A stretch of DNA of 64,000 nt from Dugong dugon (Eukaryota; Chordata; Mammalia; Sirenia; Dugongidae). Location of the stretch: positions 120,957,234-121,021,233 of the forward strand of contig CM057462.1 of assembly GCA_030035585.1 (NCBI GenBank), read 5' to 3'. Position numbers and translations under genes: made by a program. Below the pieces are notes generated by a model, which was given only the letters and a program-made list of their open reading frames with translations, was not told the DNA's origin and ran no database searches. Shown piece after piece: positions 24,193 to 35,640 of this stretch (positions are counted from its first letter, which is position 1; each line of letters starts with the position of its first letter).

Positions 24193-24764
24193 GAGGAGGA
24201 GGGGGCAAGATGGTGCTCTAGGCAGAAGCACCACGCCGTCGCTCCACAGCAAAGATCCGAAAAACTAAGCCTAACAGAGAATCAACAATCCTGAAACCCA
24301 AGAACACCAAACGAAGAGATAAAGAACTCAGCCAAACACCAAACGGAGTGAGAATACTAAAAGAGAACGGAGAGCGAGGAGAGACTCAGGCAGAGATTCC
24401 TTACCAGCTAACGCTGTGCAGATCCACCATCTTGGATTCCTATCGGAGACCAGCGAACGGGAGAGCAGCCTTGCAGAGCATCTGGTTGGAGACAGAACGA
24501 CCGCTTAGCTTCACACATAACCATCTTCCTGCTGCACCCTACCTACCTGCACCGTGCACTAGACATCACACCACCAAGCGGTGCAGGCACGCCCTATTGG
24601 AACCTGCCCAGCACTGACTACCGACCGTCCTGGTGGCTGCGGTGAGTGCCACAAGCAACCCGTCCCAGTGGCTCCTCCTCAGCTAGATCTGCCCAGCTGT
24701 ACCACAAGGACGAAACAAAAAAAAAAAAAATCTACAATCAATACATGAAAGAAATATCTACTGA
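24193..24764 (+). promoter_or_regulatory. L1 5'UTR (internal promoter region)
   Basis: A sequence of about 570 bp, GC-richer than its surroundings, lies between the L1 5' boundary and ORF1. By analogy with other L1s it would hold the internal RNA polymerase II promoter. An open frame at 24348-24617 inside it resembles no protein I know. Confidence 0.6.
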
Positions 24765-25815
24765 ATGCCCCGAAAACAGCAAACAATATCAAAACATTTA
24801 CAAAAACAAGACAAGATGGCTCCAATAGGCGTCCAAATTAAAACACCAGATAACTCTCCTGTGGAAGAATATGCACTAGAAGTACCTGATACGGAACTCA
24901 AATCACTAATACTTGGAATTTTCCAAGAACTGAGGCAAAAAGCTGACAAACATGAGGAAAAAATAGACAAATTTATGGAAAACACAGACAAAAAACTGGA
25001 AGAATTCAGGAAGATGATGCAGGAACAAAATGCCAAAATAAATTCACAACTCGAAATTATACAAAAACAACAATTAGAAATCCAAAAGATAAACAACAAG
25101 ATTTCAGAAATTGATGATGTCACAGAAGGGCTGAGAAGTAGATTTGAAACCATGGAAGACAGGATCAGTGGAACTGAAGACAAACACTTGGATACAACTC
25201 TGTTTCAGGAAAACTCAGAAAAAAGAACAAAGAAAAATGAAGAGACCCTGAGAGTTATGTGGGACACAATTAAAAGCAAAAACTTATGAGTGATCGGCAT
25301 ACCAGAACAGGGGGAGAAAACAGAAAACACAGAGGGGATTATTGATGACCTGCTGACAGAAAACTTTCCCAATATCATGAAAAATGAAAAGCTGGCCATC
25401 CAAGAAGCTCAACGAACCCCATATAGAAGAGACCCCAAAAGAAAATCACCAAGACATCATATTCACACTCGCTAAAACTAAAGACAAACAAAGAATCCTG
25501 AGAGCAGCTCGTGAAAAGAAGTCACATACAGAGGAGAAACAATAAGACTAAGCTCAGATTATTCAGCAGAAACCATGCAGGCAAGAAGGCAATGGGATGA
25601 CATATATAAAATCTTGAAAGAAAAAAATTGTCAGCCAAGAATAATATATCCTGCAAAACTCTCATTCAGATTTGATGGTGAAATTAGGTGATTTCCAGAT
25701 AAACAGAAACTAAAGGAATATGCAAAAGTCAAACCAAACTTACAAAAATTATTAAAGGGAGTTCTTCGATCTGAGGACAAACAGCTTCAGCCCTCAGGCA
25801 GGACCTAGGACCTAG
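24765..25815 (+). pseudogene. L1 ORF1 (RNA-binding chaperone), broken
   Basis: The frame opens MPRKQQTISKHLQKQDKM. A long coiled coil follows, rich in Glu/Lys/Gln heptads, at about residues 45-130 (KADKHEEKIDKF, NNKISEIDDV), and then the start of the RNA-recognition-like domain. An in-frame TGA at 25287-25289 interrupts it, probably a CGA-to-TGA CpG change. A 2-base deletion around 25450-25465 shifts the frame, and another TGA lies at 25689-25691. In intact L1s the protein forms trimers that coat L1 RNA. End coordinate approximate. Confidence 0.88.
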
Positions 25816-26239
25816 GACGCAGGTTCACATGAACCAGATACCATTCTAGGAACTGAACTACAGAGGACTTTCCAAAAACAAAAGATATACAACAGGGAAT
25901 CAGAGAAATCAATCAAAGGATGACAACAACATCAAAACAATGAAAGAGGGAACAAACGGCATAGGTATAGAACCTTCTAAAGGAGAGGAAGGCAAGGCGA
26001 TACCAAGTAACGGTAGACTGCTTCAAAATTATAAAGATAAGGGTAAAATACATGGTAACCACAAAAAAAGTTAACTAACCAACTCATAAAAATAAAGACG
26101 AAAAACATAAAGTCTCAACAAAAACAAAACCTACAAAAACAAAAGAAATGAACACAAAATCCACAAACAAAAGTAACTCAGCACAAGAGAGTAAGAAGAA
26201 CAAAGAAAACTTCAGCATCACAAAAAAAAGCACTACAAA

Positions 26240-29200
26240 ATGACAGCAACAAACTCACATCTATCAATAATTACACTGAACGTAAATGGACTCAATGCAC
26301 CCATAAAGAGCCGGAGAGTGGCAGAATGGATAAGAAAACAGGATCCATTAATTTGCTGTCTACAGGAGACACACCTTAGAAACAAAGATGTGAATTTATT
26401 AAAAATCAAAGGTTGGAAAAAAATATATCAAGCTAACAACTATCAAAAAAGAGCAGGAGTGGCAATTCTAATCTCAGATAAAATAGACTTTAAAACAAAA
26501 TCTACCATAAAAGACAAAGAAGGACACTATATAATGATTAAGGGGATGATCCATCATGAAGACATAACCATAATAAATATCTATGCACCCAATGACAGGG
26601 CTCCAAAATACATAAAAAAAACTCTAACAGCACTGAAAAGAGAAATTGACAGTTCCACAATAATAGTAGGAGACTTCAACACACCACTCTCAGTAAAGGA
26701 CAGAACAACTAAAAAGAAACTCAGCAAAGATACGGAAGACCTAAAGGACACAATCAGCCAACTGGACCTCATAGACATATATAGAACAGTCCATCCAACC
26801 GCTGCAAAGTACACATTCTTTTCCAATGCACATGGAACGTTCTCCAGAATAGACCACATCTTAGGCCACAGAGCAATCCTCAACAAGATCCAAAATGCTG
26901 AGATAATACACAGTATCTTCTCTGACCACAATGCCATCAAGGTAGAAATTAACACTAGAAAGAACAAGGAAAAAAAATCAAACACATGGAAACTGAATAA
27001 TAATCTGCTTACACATCAATGGGTAATAGAAGAAATCAGAGATGGAATTAAAAAATTCCTAGAATCAAATGAAAATGAAAACACATCATACCAAAACCTT
27101 TGGGACACAGCAAAGGCAGTCCTCAGAGGACAATTTATAGCAATAGATGCACATATCAAAAAAGAAGAAAGGGACAAAATGAAAACATTAACTACAGAAC
27201 TCAAACAAATAGAAAGAGAACAACAAAAAAAGCCTACAACGACTGGAAGAAAGGAAATAGTAAAGATCAGAGCAGAAATAAATGAAATAGAGAACAGAAA
27301 AACAATAAAAAGAATCAACAAAACCGAACGTTGGTTCTTTGAAAGAATCAACAAAATCGACAAACCACTGGCCAGACTGACAAAAGAAAAACAGCAGAGG
27401 GCACAGATAACCCAAATAAGAAATGAAATGGGGGACATTACAACAGACCCAACTGAAATAAAAAGGATTATAACAGAATAGTATGAAAAACTATACTCGA
27501 ACAAATTTGAAAACCTAGAGGAAAAGGATAAATTTCTAGAAACACACGGCCTATCCAAACTACAACAAAGTGATGCTGAAAATCTGAACATACCCATAAC
27601 AAGAGAAGAGACTGAAAAGGTAATAAAAAAAACTCGCAACCAAAAAAAGCCCTGGCCCAGATGGCTTCACTGGAGAATTCTACAAAATATTTACAGAAGA
27701 GCTCGTACCAGTTCTACTCAAGCTATTTCAGAGCATAGAAGAGGAAGCAACACTTCCAAATTCATTCTATGAAGCCAGCATAACGCTGATACCAAAACCA
27801 GGCAAAGACATCACAAAAAAAGAAAATTACAGACCAATATCTCTCATGAATATAGATGCAAAAATTCTGAACAAAATTCTAGCCAATAGAATTCAGTATC
27901 ATATCAAAAAAATAATACACCACGACCAAGTAGGATTCATACCAGGTATGCAAGGATGGTTTAACATTAGAAAATCCATCAACGTAATCCACCACATAAA
28001 TAAAAGGAAAGAAAAAAATCACATGATCATCTCAATTGATGCAGAAAAGGCATTTGACAAAGTCCAACACCCATTCCTGATAAAAGCTCTCAATAAAATA
28101 GGTATAGAAGGGAAATTTCTCAACATAATAAAGGGCATCTATGCAAAACCAACAGCCAACATCATTCTTAATGGAGAGAGGCTGAAAACATTCCCCTTGA
28201 AAACAGGAACAAGACAAGGATGCCCTTTATCACCACTCCTATTTAACATTGTGCTGGAAGTTCTAGCTAGAGCAGTAAGGCAAGAGAAAGAAATAAAGGG
28301 CATCCAAATTGGTAATGAAGAAGTTAAACTCTCCCTGTTTGCAGATGATATGATACTATACATAGAAAACCCTAAAGACTCCACGAGAAATTTACTGGAA
28401 CTAATAGAAAGATTCAGCAGAGTAGCAGGATACAAGATAAACATTCAAAAATCAGTTGGATTCCTATACACCAGTAAAGAGAACGATGAAAAGGAAATCA
28501 GGAAATCAATACCATTTTCAATAGCCCCTAAAGAGATAAAATACTTAGGAATAAATCTGACCAGGAATATAAAAGACCTATACAAAGAAAACTACAAAAC
28601 ACTGCTGCATGAAATCCAAAGGGATCTACATAAATGGAAAAACATACCATGCTCATGGATAGGCAGACTCAACATTGTGAAAATGGCAATTCTGCCTAAA
28701 GCAATCTACAAATACAATGCAATCCCGATACAAATACCAACAACATTCTTCAAAGAGATGGAAAAACTAATTATTAACTTTATATGGAAAGGGAAGAAAC
28801 CCCGAATAAGTAAAGCACTACTGAAGAAGAAGAATAAAGTTGGAGGACTCACACTACCTGACTTGAGAACCTACTATACAGCTACAGTAGTCAAAACAGC
28901 TTGTTACTGGTACAACAACAGAGACATTGACCAATGGAACAGAATTGAGAACTCAGATGTAAATCCATCCAACTACGGTCACCTGATTTTTGACAAGGGC
29001 CCAAAATACATCAAATGGGGAAAAGACAGTCTTTTTAACAAATGGTGCTGGCAAAACTGGATATCCATTTGTAGAAAAATGAAACAGGACCCATACCTCA
29101 CACCATATACAAAAACTACTTCAAAATGGATCAAAGACCTGAATATAAAGCCTCAAACTATAAAATTCATAGAAGAAAAAATAGGACCAACACTTCAGGC

Positions 29201-30064
29201 CTTAATACATGGCATTAACAGGATACAAACCATAAACATCAACACAAAAAACCCAACAGATAAACTAGATAATTGGGATCTTCTAAAAATCAAACATCTA
29301 TGCTCTTCAAAAGACTTCACCAAAAGAGTTAAAAGAGAACCTACAGACTGGGAAAAAATTTTTGGACAGTACAAGTCAGACAAAGGTCTAATCTCCATAA
29401 TCTACAAGAAAATCCAACACCTCTACAACAAAAAGACAAACAATCCTATCAAAAAATGGGAAAAGGAAATGAACAGACACTTCACCAAGGAAGACATTCA
29501 AATGGCCAACAGACACATGAGGAAATGCTTGCGATCACTAGCCATTAGAGAAATGCAAATTAAAACCACAATGAGATACCATCTCACCCCGGTATTACTG
29601 GCACGAATCAAAAATACTGGAAATAACAAATGTTGGAGGGGCTGCGGGGAGACGGAACTCTTATACACTGCTGGTGGGAATGCAAAATGATACAACTATT
29701 TTGGAAAATGATATGGCATTTCCTCAGAAAGCTAGAAATAGACATACCATTCGATCCAGCAATCCCACTCCTAGGAATATATCCTAGAGAAATAAGAGTC
29801 ATCACTCGAATAGACATATGCACACCTATGTTCATGGCAGCATTATTCACAATAGCAAAACGATGGAAACAACCTCGATGTCCATCAACAGATGAATGGA
29901 TACACAAACTATGGTACATACACACAATGGCGTACTATGCAACGAGAAGGAACAACAATGAATCTGTGAACCATCTCATAACATGGATGGAACTGGAGGA
30001 CATTATGCTGAGTGAAATAAGTCAATCACAAAAGGACAAATATTGTATGAGACCTCTATTGTAA
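26240..30064 (+). pseudogene. L1 ORF2 (endonuclease and reverse transcriptase), broken
   Basis: The frame opens MTATNSHLSIITLNVNGLNA. The apurinic-type endonuclease residues are visible: the N-terminal LNVNGLN asparagine, the glutamate in QETHL, GDFNTPLS, RIDHIL and SDHNA. A TAG at 27479-27481 stops it. A one-base insertion in the A-run at 27626-27632 shifts the frame. The reverse transcriptase then reads through [31 protein letters not shown] and the catalytic FADD (28338-28349). One base lost around 29647-29658 shifts the last 130 codons. In intact elements this protein nicks target DNA and primes cDNA synthesis. Only three lesions in about 1,270 codons suggest a moderately young insertion. 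Confidence 0.93.
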
Positions 30065-31563
30065 AAACCCATGAAAAAATTCACATGCAAAATGTAACAA
30101 TCCTTGTTGGTTACCAGGGATGGGGGGGGGAGAATACTAAATAGGTAATAGGTAAGTGGTAACTTGGGTGAGAGGTGAGATAGTACATAGTACAGGGGAA
30201 ACTAACACAACCTGCACAAGGAAAGGTCATGGAGGCCCTATAGACACATCCAAACCCCCCGAGGGACTGAGTTGTTGGACGGAGGGCTCTGGGGACCATG
30301 ATCTCGGGGAACATCTAGCTCAATTGGCATGACACTACTTATAAAGATAATGCTCTACATTCTACCTTGGTGAGTAGTGTCTGGGGTCTTAAAAGCCTAT
30401 GAGCGGCCATCTAAGATACTCCACTGATCTCATCCCTTCGGGAACAAGGGAGAATGAAGAGAACAGGATTCAACGAAAAGATTAGTCCAAACGACTAATT
30501 GTCCACAGCTACCAAGGCCTCCACCGGACTGAGTCCAGTACAGCTGGATGGTGCCCGGCTACCACCAATGACTCCTCTGACCAGGATCACAACAGAGGGT
30601 TCTGGGCAGAGCTGGAGAAGGATGTAGAGCATAATTTTAACTCCCCCCCAAAAAAAAAAAAAAAAAAAGAAGACCAGATTTACTGGCCTAAAGAATACTA
30701 GAGAAACCTCAAGAGTGTGGCCCCCAGAGACCCTTTCAGCTTAGAGGTGAATTTACCTTCGAGGTTCGATGTTAAGCTTGGGAATGGACAGCCCAGTAAA
30801 ACTAAATGGGACTAACGAGGTACAGGAGTCCGGTGACAAGGGCCAGAAGGCAGAGGGGGAGTAGGCAACTGATGATAAGGAACACAAATTGAATAAGGAC
30901 ACTGTCGATGTATTGTGAGATTGTTGACCACTGCTATAGGGCAACATTTGTAGTAACTATTAAATGGGAGGCTGTTTTGTCCTGTAAGCCTTCATCTTGG
31001 GCGAGAATGGCAGCACAATTGGAAGAGCATAGTCAATATCACTTAAATGTGTAAGTAAAAAGTTTTGAAATGGTGTTTAAATAAAATAAAATAAAATAAA
31101 ATAAAAAAACAAATGAGACTAAAGAGGTACAATAGTCCACTGACAAGGTCCAGAAGACAGAAGGGGACAAAGAAGTCCCCTGGTGATAGGGAACACAAGG
31201 TGGAGTAAGGATATTCTTGATGTGCTGTGAGATTGTTAACCATTGTCATAGGGCAACATGTGTAGTAACTGTTAAATGAAAAACTATTTTGTTCTGTAAG
31301 CCTTCATCTTAAGTGGGAATAACAGCACAGTTGGAAGAGCGTAGTCAATGTCACTGAACTGTGAATGTAGAAATTCTTGAAACAGTGTATCTTTGGCCAT
31401 CTGTAATTTCCATCAAACAAAAAAAAAAAAGGGTTGAGAATTTAGAGGCTTAATACGTTGTGGGGTTGTTAACCAATGTCATAGAACAACGTGTACTGCT
31501 ATTTCATGAGAAACTATTTGCTCTGTAAGCTTTCACCTGAAGTACAATAGAATAAAATAAAAT
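30065..31563 (+). repeat. L1 3'UTR with tandem 3'-end copies
   Basis: After ORF2 the 3'UTR includes a G-run at about 30121-30129 and an A-run around 30649-30668. The segment 30803-31110 (starting AAATGGGACTAACGAGGTAC) is repeated at 31111-31433 (starting AAATGAGACTAAAGAGGTAC). Each ends in an A-rich stretch. A shorter third unit (31435-31563) repeats the final portion (GTTGTTAACCAATGTCATAG, GTAAGCTTTCACCTGAAG). Confidence 0.85.
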
Positions 31564-31576
31564 AAAAGTAATTACT
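31564..31576 (+). repeat. Target-site duplication of the full-length L1, right copy
   Basis: AAAAGTAATTACT directly follows the A-rich L1 tail and matches 24180-24192. Confidence 0.92.
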
Positions 31577-31844
31577 CATGTGGATTAAATAAGATATATA
31601 TGTGAAGCACTTAGTTCTGTGTCTTTCAGAGAGCAGTGTTGTGATGATCTTTTAAAACTGTCTTCTTTCCGTTACCATGTTGTCTTACTAATATTTTCTT
31701 CTCCTCCCTGTCTGAATTATTCTCTGCTGGCACTTCTTATTCCCTTATTCTCTTAGTTGACCTTGCTTAAGACTCTGTCTTTGTCTCCATTATTCTCTTT
31801 TGGAAAGTTTACCCATTTTTATCTGTCAAGAGACTCAAGCAAGA

Positions 31845-32430
31845 AACTTCAGAGTCATCTTGGACACCTCTTTTCTTTACTACCTGTATCTTAATTAGTC
31901 ACCGAGTGCTACTGATTTTGATTTTTATGTATTCCTCAAAATCCATCTCTCTTTTCCATTCCTATTCTGAATCAGGCTCTTTTACCTAGTCTTGATCTTT
32001 CTTTCCCTGTTAAATCTATGCTATAGCCAGGTGATCTTTTTTAAATGCACATCTGTCCATGTGCCTTTTTGGAAAGATTAAAATTAATTGCACCTTATCA
32101 TTTATAGGTTGGTCTTTTCTGTTCCTTTTTTTCCTACAATTGGCCAATTCATCATCTTCTGTCACCTAGATCTTTGAAACAGCTTTCTAACTTATCTCCC
32201 TGTCTCTGGTATTCTTTTTTATGCCAGGCAATCCTGCATAATAATATCTTTCATAATCCTAAAATACTACTTTCACCAAGACCTGCTCAAGAAGCTACAA
32301 TGACTTCTCATTGTCTTCCACATCAGATCTGGACTTCTCTGCCTAACTTTCAAGGCTCTGTGATCTGGTTATCACCTTTATCAAGTCTTATCTCTTATAA
32401 CTACCCTAGCACAAAGTCTCTCCTATTATA
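31845..32430 (+). repeat. L2 LINE, sense
   Basis: AGAGTCATCTTGGACACCTC, ATGACTTCTCATTGTCTTCC and AACTTTCAAGGCTCTGTGAT follow the order of the L2 3' half. An open frame here (32174-32509) is a by-product. Confidence 0.65.
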
Positions 32431-32504
32431 TTCCTTTACAGGCAGAGTGCTTGCACATTTTTTGTTGATGTTGTTATTACTCTATAATTATCGCTATTAC
32501 TTTC

Positions 32505-32735
32505 AATAATAATGGCTACCATTGATTAAATGGTTAGTATATGCTAAACATTGAGTAAAGAACTTTACAAACGTCATTTAATCTTCACGATGATTCTATG
32601 GTATAGATAAAATCGTATAATTGCTGGTGAAGAAAGTGATGTTCAAAGAAATAAACGTTTTGTCCTGGGTCACACAACTATTAAATGATAGTGTTGGGAT
32701 TCAGACCCAGGTCTGCCAGGTTCCACACTCCACGC
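32505..32735 (-). repeat. MIR, antisense
   Basis: ACTTTACAAACGTCATTTAA, GTCACACAACTATTAAATGA and GATTCAGACCCAGGTCTGCC read as the reverse complement of MIR. Confidence 0.75.
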
Positions 32736-33124
32736 ATGGCTTATAACTACTACTGCCTCTGCATGTGTGCTCATCTTCCTTCCAGAACTGGATTCTCCGT
32801 AGCTTGACAGCAGCTCTCTTCTCAAGTATGCAAAGGGCTGGAACATGGATTCTCAAAAATTTACATGTTGCTTGCCTGAGTAAAACAGTTCCCAAAAAGC
32901 ATTAACTGGAACAAACACTATTTGGTTGAATAATTTTAAATTGCTGATATTTAGCTATTTTGATTTTTAAAAAATACCTTTTAATATGGTTCAACCTAAT
33001 ACTAATAATGTTGGACTTATACTAATAATAGAGAATTATAGTTTTTTAACAAGTGTTTTCTTGCATTACTTCATTTACAATCACAATCATCCCTTTAACT
33101 CAAAATTTAGCCAGTTATCAAGTT

Positions 33125-33850
33125 TTTATTGCTTGCCAACGATGTGGCATGTATTTTACTAAACATTAGGAAAACAGTAGTGAATAAGGTAAATATGGTA
33201 CCTGTCTTAATCTAGCTGGGAAGACAGACTTCAGTAAACAGTTTACAAAATGTGACAAGGGTAATGCAGAAAAACAGTTTAAAAGGAGGGACGAAGACGG
33301 CATGTTCAGGGAACTGAGAGAAGGTCAGTTAGACTGAAGCAGAGGCTGGGGGGAGAGAAATGCAAAATGAGGCTGAAGAGGGAACTAGGGCCCTGATTCA
33401 TGCAAAGTCATCTAAGGAGTTTAAAGCAGGAGAGAGACTGCGTAGATTTGTGTTGAAAACATATTCTAACTGCAGTGTAGAGAATGAATTAGAGCGCAAG
33501 AAGCATGAGTGAAGGAGAGTCAATAGGAAGGTTCTGCAGTAACCCAGGCAAGAGATAATGAAGACTTTTTGTAGGTTGGGAACAGTGGACATAGAAATAG
33601 ATAGAATTAAGAGATGTTTACAAAGTAGAACAAACAGAAATTGGGGACTAAATGTGGGGCTGAGGGATAGAAGCCAAGGATGACTCCAGGTTTCTGGCTG
33701 GATGGTAACGCCATTTGCTGAGACAGGCAGAAATAGAAGAGGAGCAAACTTGGCAGGGTGAAGGGAGGGGGAAGATGATCATAAATTTGATTTCATGCAT
33801 GTTAATTTGAGGTTCCTATGTGATAACTTTTTCTATCAGGCAGTTATATA
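33125..33850 (-). repeat. L2 LINE, antisense
   Basis: GCAGTAACCCAGGCAAGAGA, AAGCCAAGGATGACTCCAGG, TTTCTGGCTGGATGGTAACG and ATGCATGTTAATTTGAGGTT follow the reverse of the L2 body. Confidence 0.7.
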
Positions 33851-34454
33851 TGCAGACCTTGAGCTCAGAAGAGGTCTTATTTACAGATAAAACTCTGTTA
33901 GTTGTTGACATAGGCAATAATTAAAGCTGTATGAGTGGTCTCACTGCATTTTGGGATGACAGAGCTGACCTTTAGAAAGGTTAAACAACACAGGTAAAAT
34001 CTCTCAGCTAATGCATAGGATGGCTGGGACTCGGGGCTTCTGACTCCAAGTCTGTGCTGTTTTCACTGTACCTACCACTTTTCATCTTTTAGTACCAAGG
34101 CAATGGTGACAAAGTGTAATAAATAGGAAATATCAAGAGATATTAAATCATCTTTATCTTTTCTATGCCAAATTTTTACTTCTAAACAAAACTTAAGATA
34201 GATGTTTGCAGAAGAAAGTAATGCCTTTTTTTTACTTTAGATTTCTATGACAATCATACCTTAACCTTGTAAATAAAAAATAATTTCATGCTCTGAATTG
34301 TGTAGCTGCATTCATAAGGAAAGCTAATACAGCATCTGGCCATGTAAAAAATAGAAGTTTTCCCATAAAGTAGGTAAGTCATTGGTTTTTCTCATTATAT
34401 ATTGTTATTTCTTACAAATTAAAACATGAAAATATAAAATATAATTTGTAAGTT

Positions 34455-35119
34455 GCCTTTTTATATTTGCTTATTGGAGTATAATTTATATACAGTACAG
34501 TTCACTCTTTTTAAGCATACAGTTCTGTGAATTTATACAAACATGTACAATCATGTAACCACCACCACAATCAAGATATAAAATATTTTTGTCACCCTGC
34601 AAAGTTCCTTTGTGTCGCTTTATAGTCAGTTCCCTTCCCCTACTCCCACCCCCAGCAGCCGTGAATCTCATGTCTGTCCCTATAGTTTTTCTTTTCCAGA
34701 ATGTCATTTAAATTGAATCATAGATCTTCTTTTGAGTCTGGCTTCTTAGCATTATGCTTTTGAGATTCATCCATGTTGATGTACATACCAGTAGTTAGTT
34801 CCATGCTGAATAGTATTCCATTATATGGATGCACCACAGTTTCTACCCATTCACCAGTTGTTGGATATTTGGGTTGTTTCTAGCTTTTGACGATTATGAA
34901 TTAAGCTGCCAAAACATTTGGATACAGGTTTTGTGTGGACATATATCTTCATTTCTCTTGGGTAAGAACCTAGAAGTAGGATTGCTGGTTCATATGGTAA
35001 CTCTGTATAAGAAACTGCCAAACTGTTTCCCCAAGTGGCTGGATCATTTTGCAGTCTCACTAACAGTGTATGAGAGTTCCATTTGCTCTGCCTCGTTGCC
35101 AGCATTTCAAATTGTCAGG

Positions 35120-35153
<34 letters not shown>

Positions 35154-35180
35154 AATTTGAGTCATTCTCATGGATCTGTA
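34455..35180 (-). mobile_element. L1M, antisense, with 29-base T run
   Basis: GAGTATAATTTATATACAGT, TTAGCATTATGCTTTTGAGA, ATTGCTGGTTCATATGGTAA and GAAACTGCCAAACTGTTTCC are the reverse of an L1 3'UTR plus ORF2 end. An uninterrupted T29 lies at 35121-35149. Confidence 0.85.
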
Positions 35181-35584
35181 GTAGATTAATACCTTTTTAA
35201 AAAGAGAAATAAATTATTTTAAAAATCATTTATTCACAACAATATCATCAATGGGACCAACAAATACCAACAGGCCATTTACTTTTCTTGAAACAAGACA
35301 GTGGGAACTTGCACTAGAAGGATCTGAAAGTCTTTATGAACCCTTTTTTATGAACCCTTTAGGAGTAAAAGAGTCCAAAATAAATATGTACAAGATGTAA
35401 ATGTCCCCAGGGGGACCGATGCTAAATAGAGATGTTAAATCTCTGGAGCAGAAATCTCTAAGTATAATGCTTCCCAAGGGCTATTCAGCCCTCTTTCTGT
35501 TTCATCTTCCCTTTAGGCTTTGCCTAGCTAGTTGACAAGGTTCCTTTTAAATGTTCTGAGTATGTTATTTATTCTTTTAACCAT

Positions 35585-35640
35585 TTTATATATATGTATA
35601 TGTATACATATATATATGCATTTATGCATATATAATTTTA
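35585..35640. repeat. AT-rich dinucleotide-like tract
   Basis: Mainly alternating TA with ATG/CAT interruptions (TATATATATGTATATGTATA). A low-complexity tract at the 3' boundary of the adjacent antisense L1. Confidence 0.7.

Larger units (their letters stand above)
24193..31563 (+). mobile_element. Full-length L1 retrotransposon (mutated) with 13-bp target duplication
   Basis: The element runs from a 5'UTR start GAGGAGGGGGCAAGATGGTG through ORF1 and ORF2 to a 3' tail made of AATAA/AAATA units. AAAAGTAATTACT flanks it at 24180-24192 and 31564-31576, which fixes both boundaries and a length of about 7.4 kb. ORF1 carries two premature stops and a frameshift. ORF2 carries one stop and two frameshifts, so it cannot encode complete proteins. 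The 3' end is unusual in containing two consecutive copies of a roughly 310-bp segment and a third partial one. It sits in sense orientation in HS2ST1 intron 3. Confidence 0.95.
24090..31640 (+). repeat. MIR split by the full-length L1
   Basis: The left half is at 24090-24192 (TCAGTTTCTCCATTTGTAAA) and the right half at 31577-31640 (GGATTAAATAAGATATATAT, GAAGCACTTAGTTCTG). They rejoin into one MIR when the L1 and one copy of its target duplication are removed. Confidence 0.75.

Noticed and set aside
24348..24617. An 89-codon open frame in the L1 5'UTR as a possible extra L1 protein
   Set aside because: It resembles no known L1-encoded protein and a single copy gives no evidence of selection.
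24758..25183. A 141-codon reverse-strand open frame
   Set aside because: Antisense of L1 ORF1, again a composition artefact.
27016..27639. A 207-codon reverse-strand open frame with many hydrophobic residues
   Set aside because: It is the antisense of L1 ORF2. The hydrophobic look comes from reading A-rich lysine codons in reverse as Phe/Leu/Ser.
32174..32509. A 111-codon open frame on the + strand
   Set aside because: Falls in an L2 fragment; not the L2 reading frame in any clear way and no known protein.
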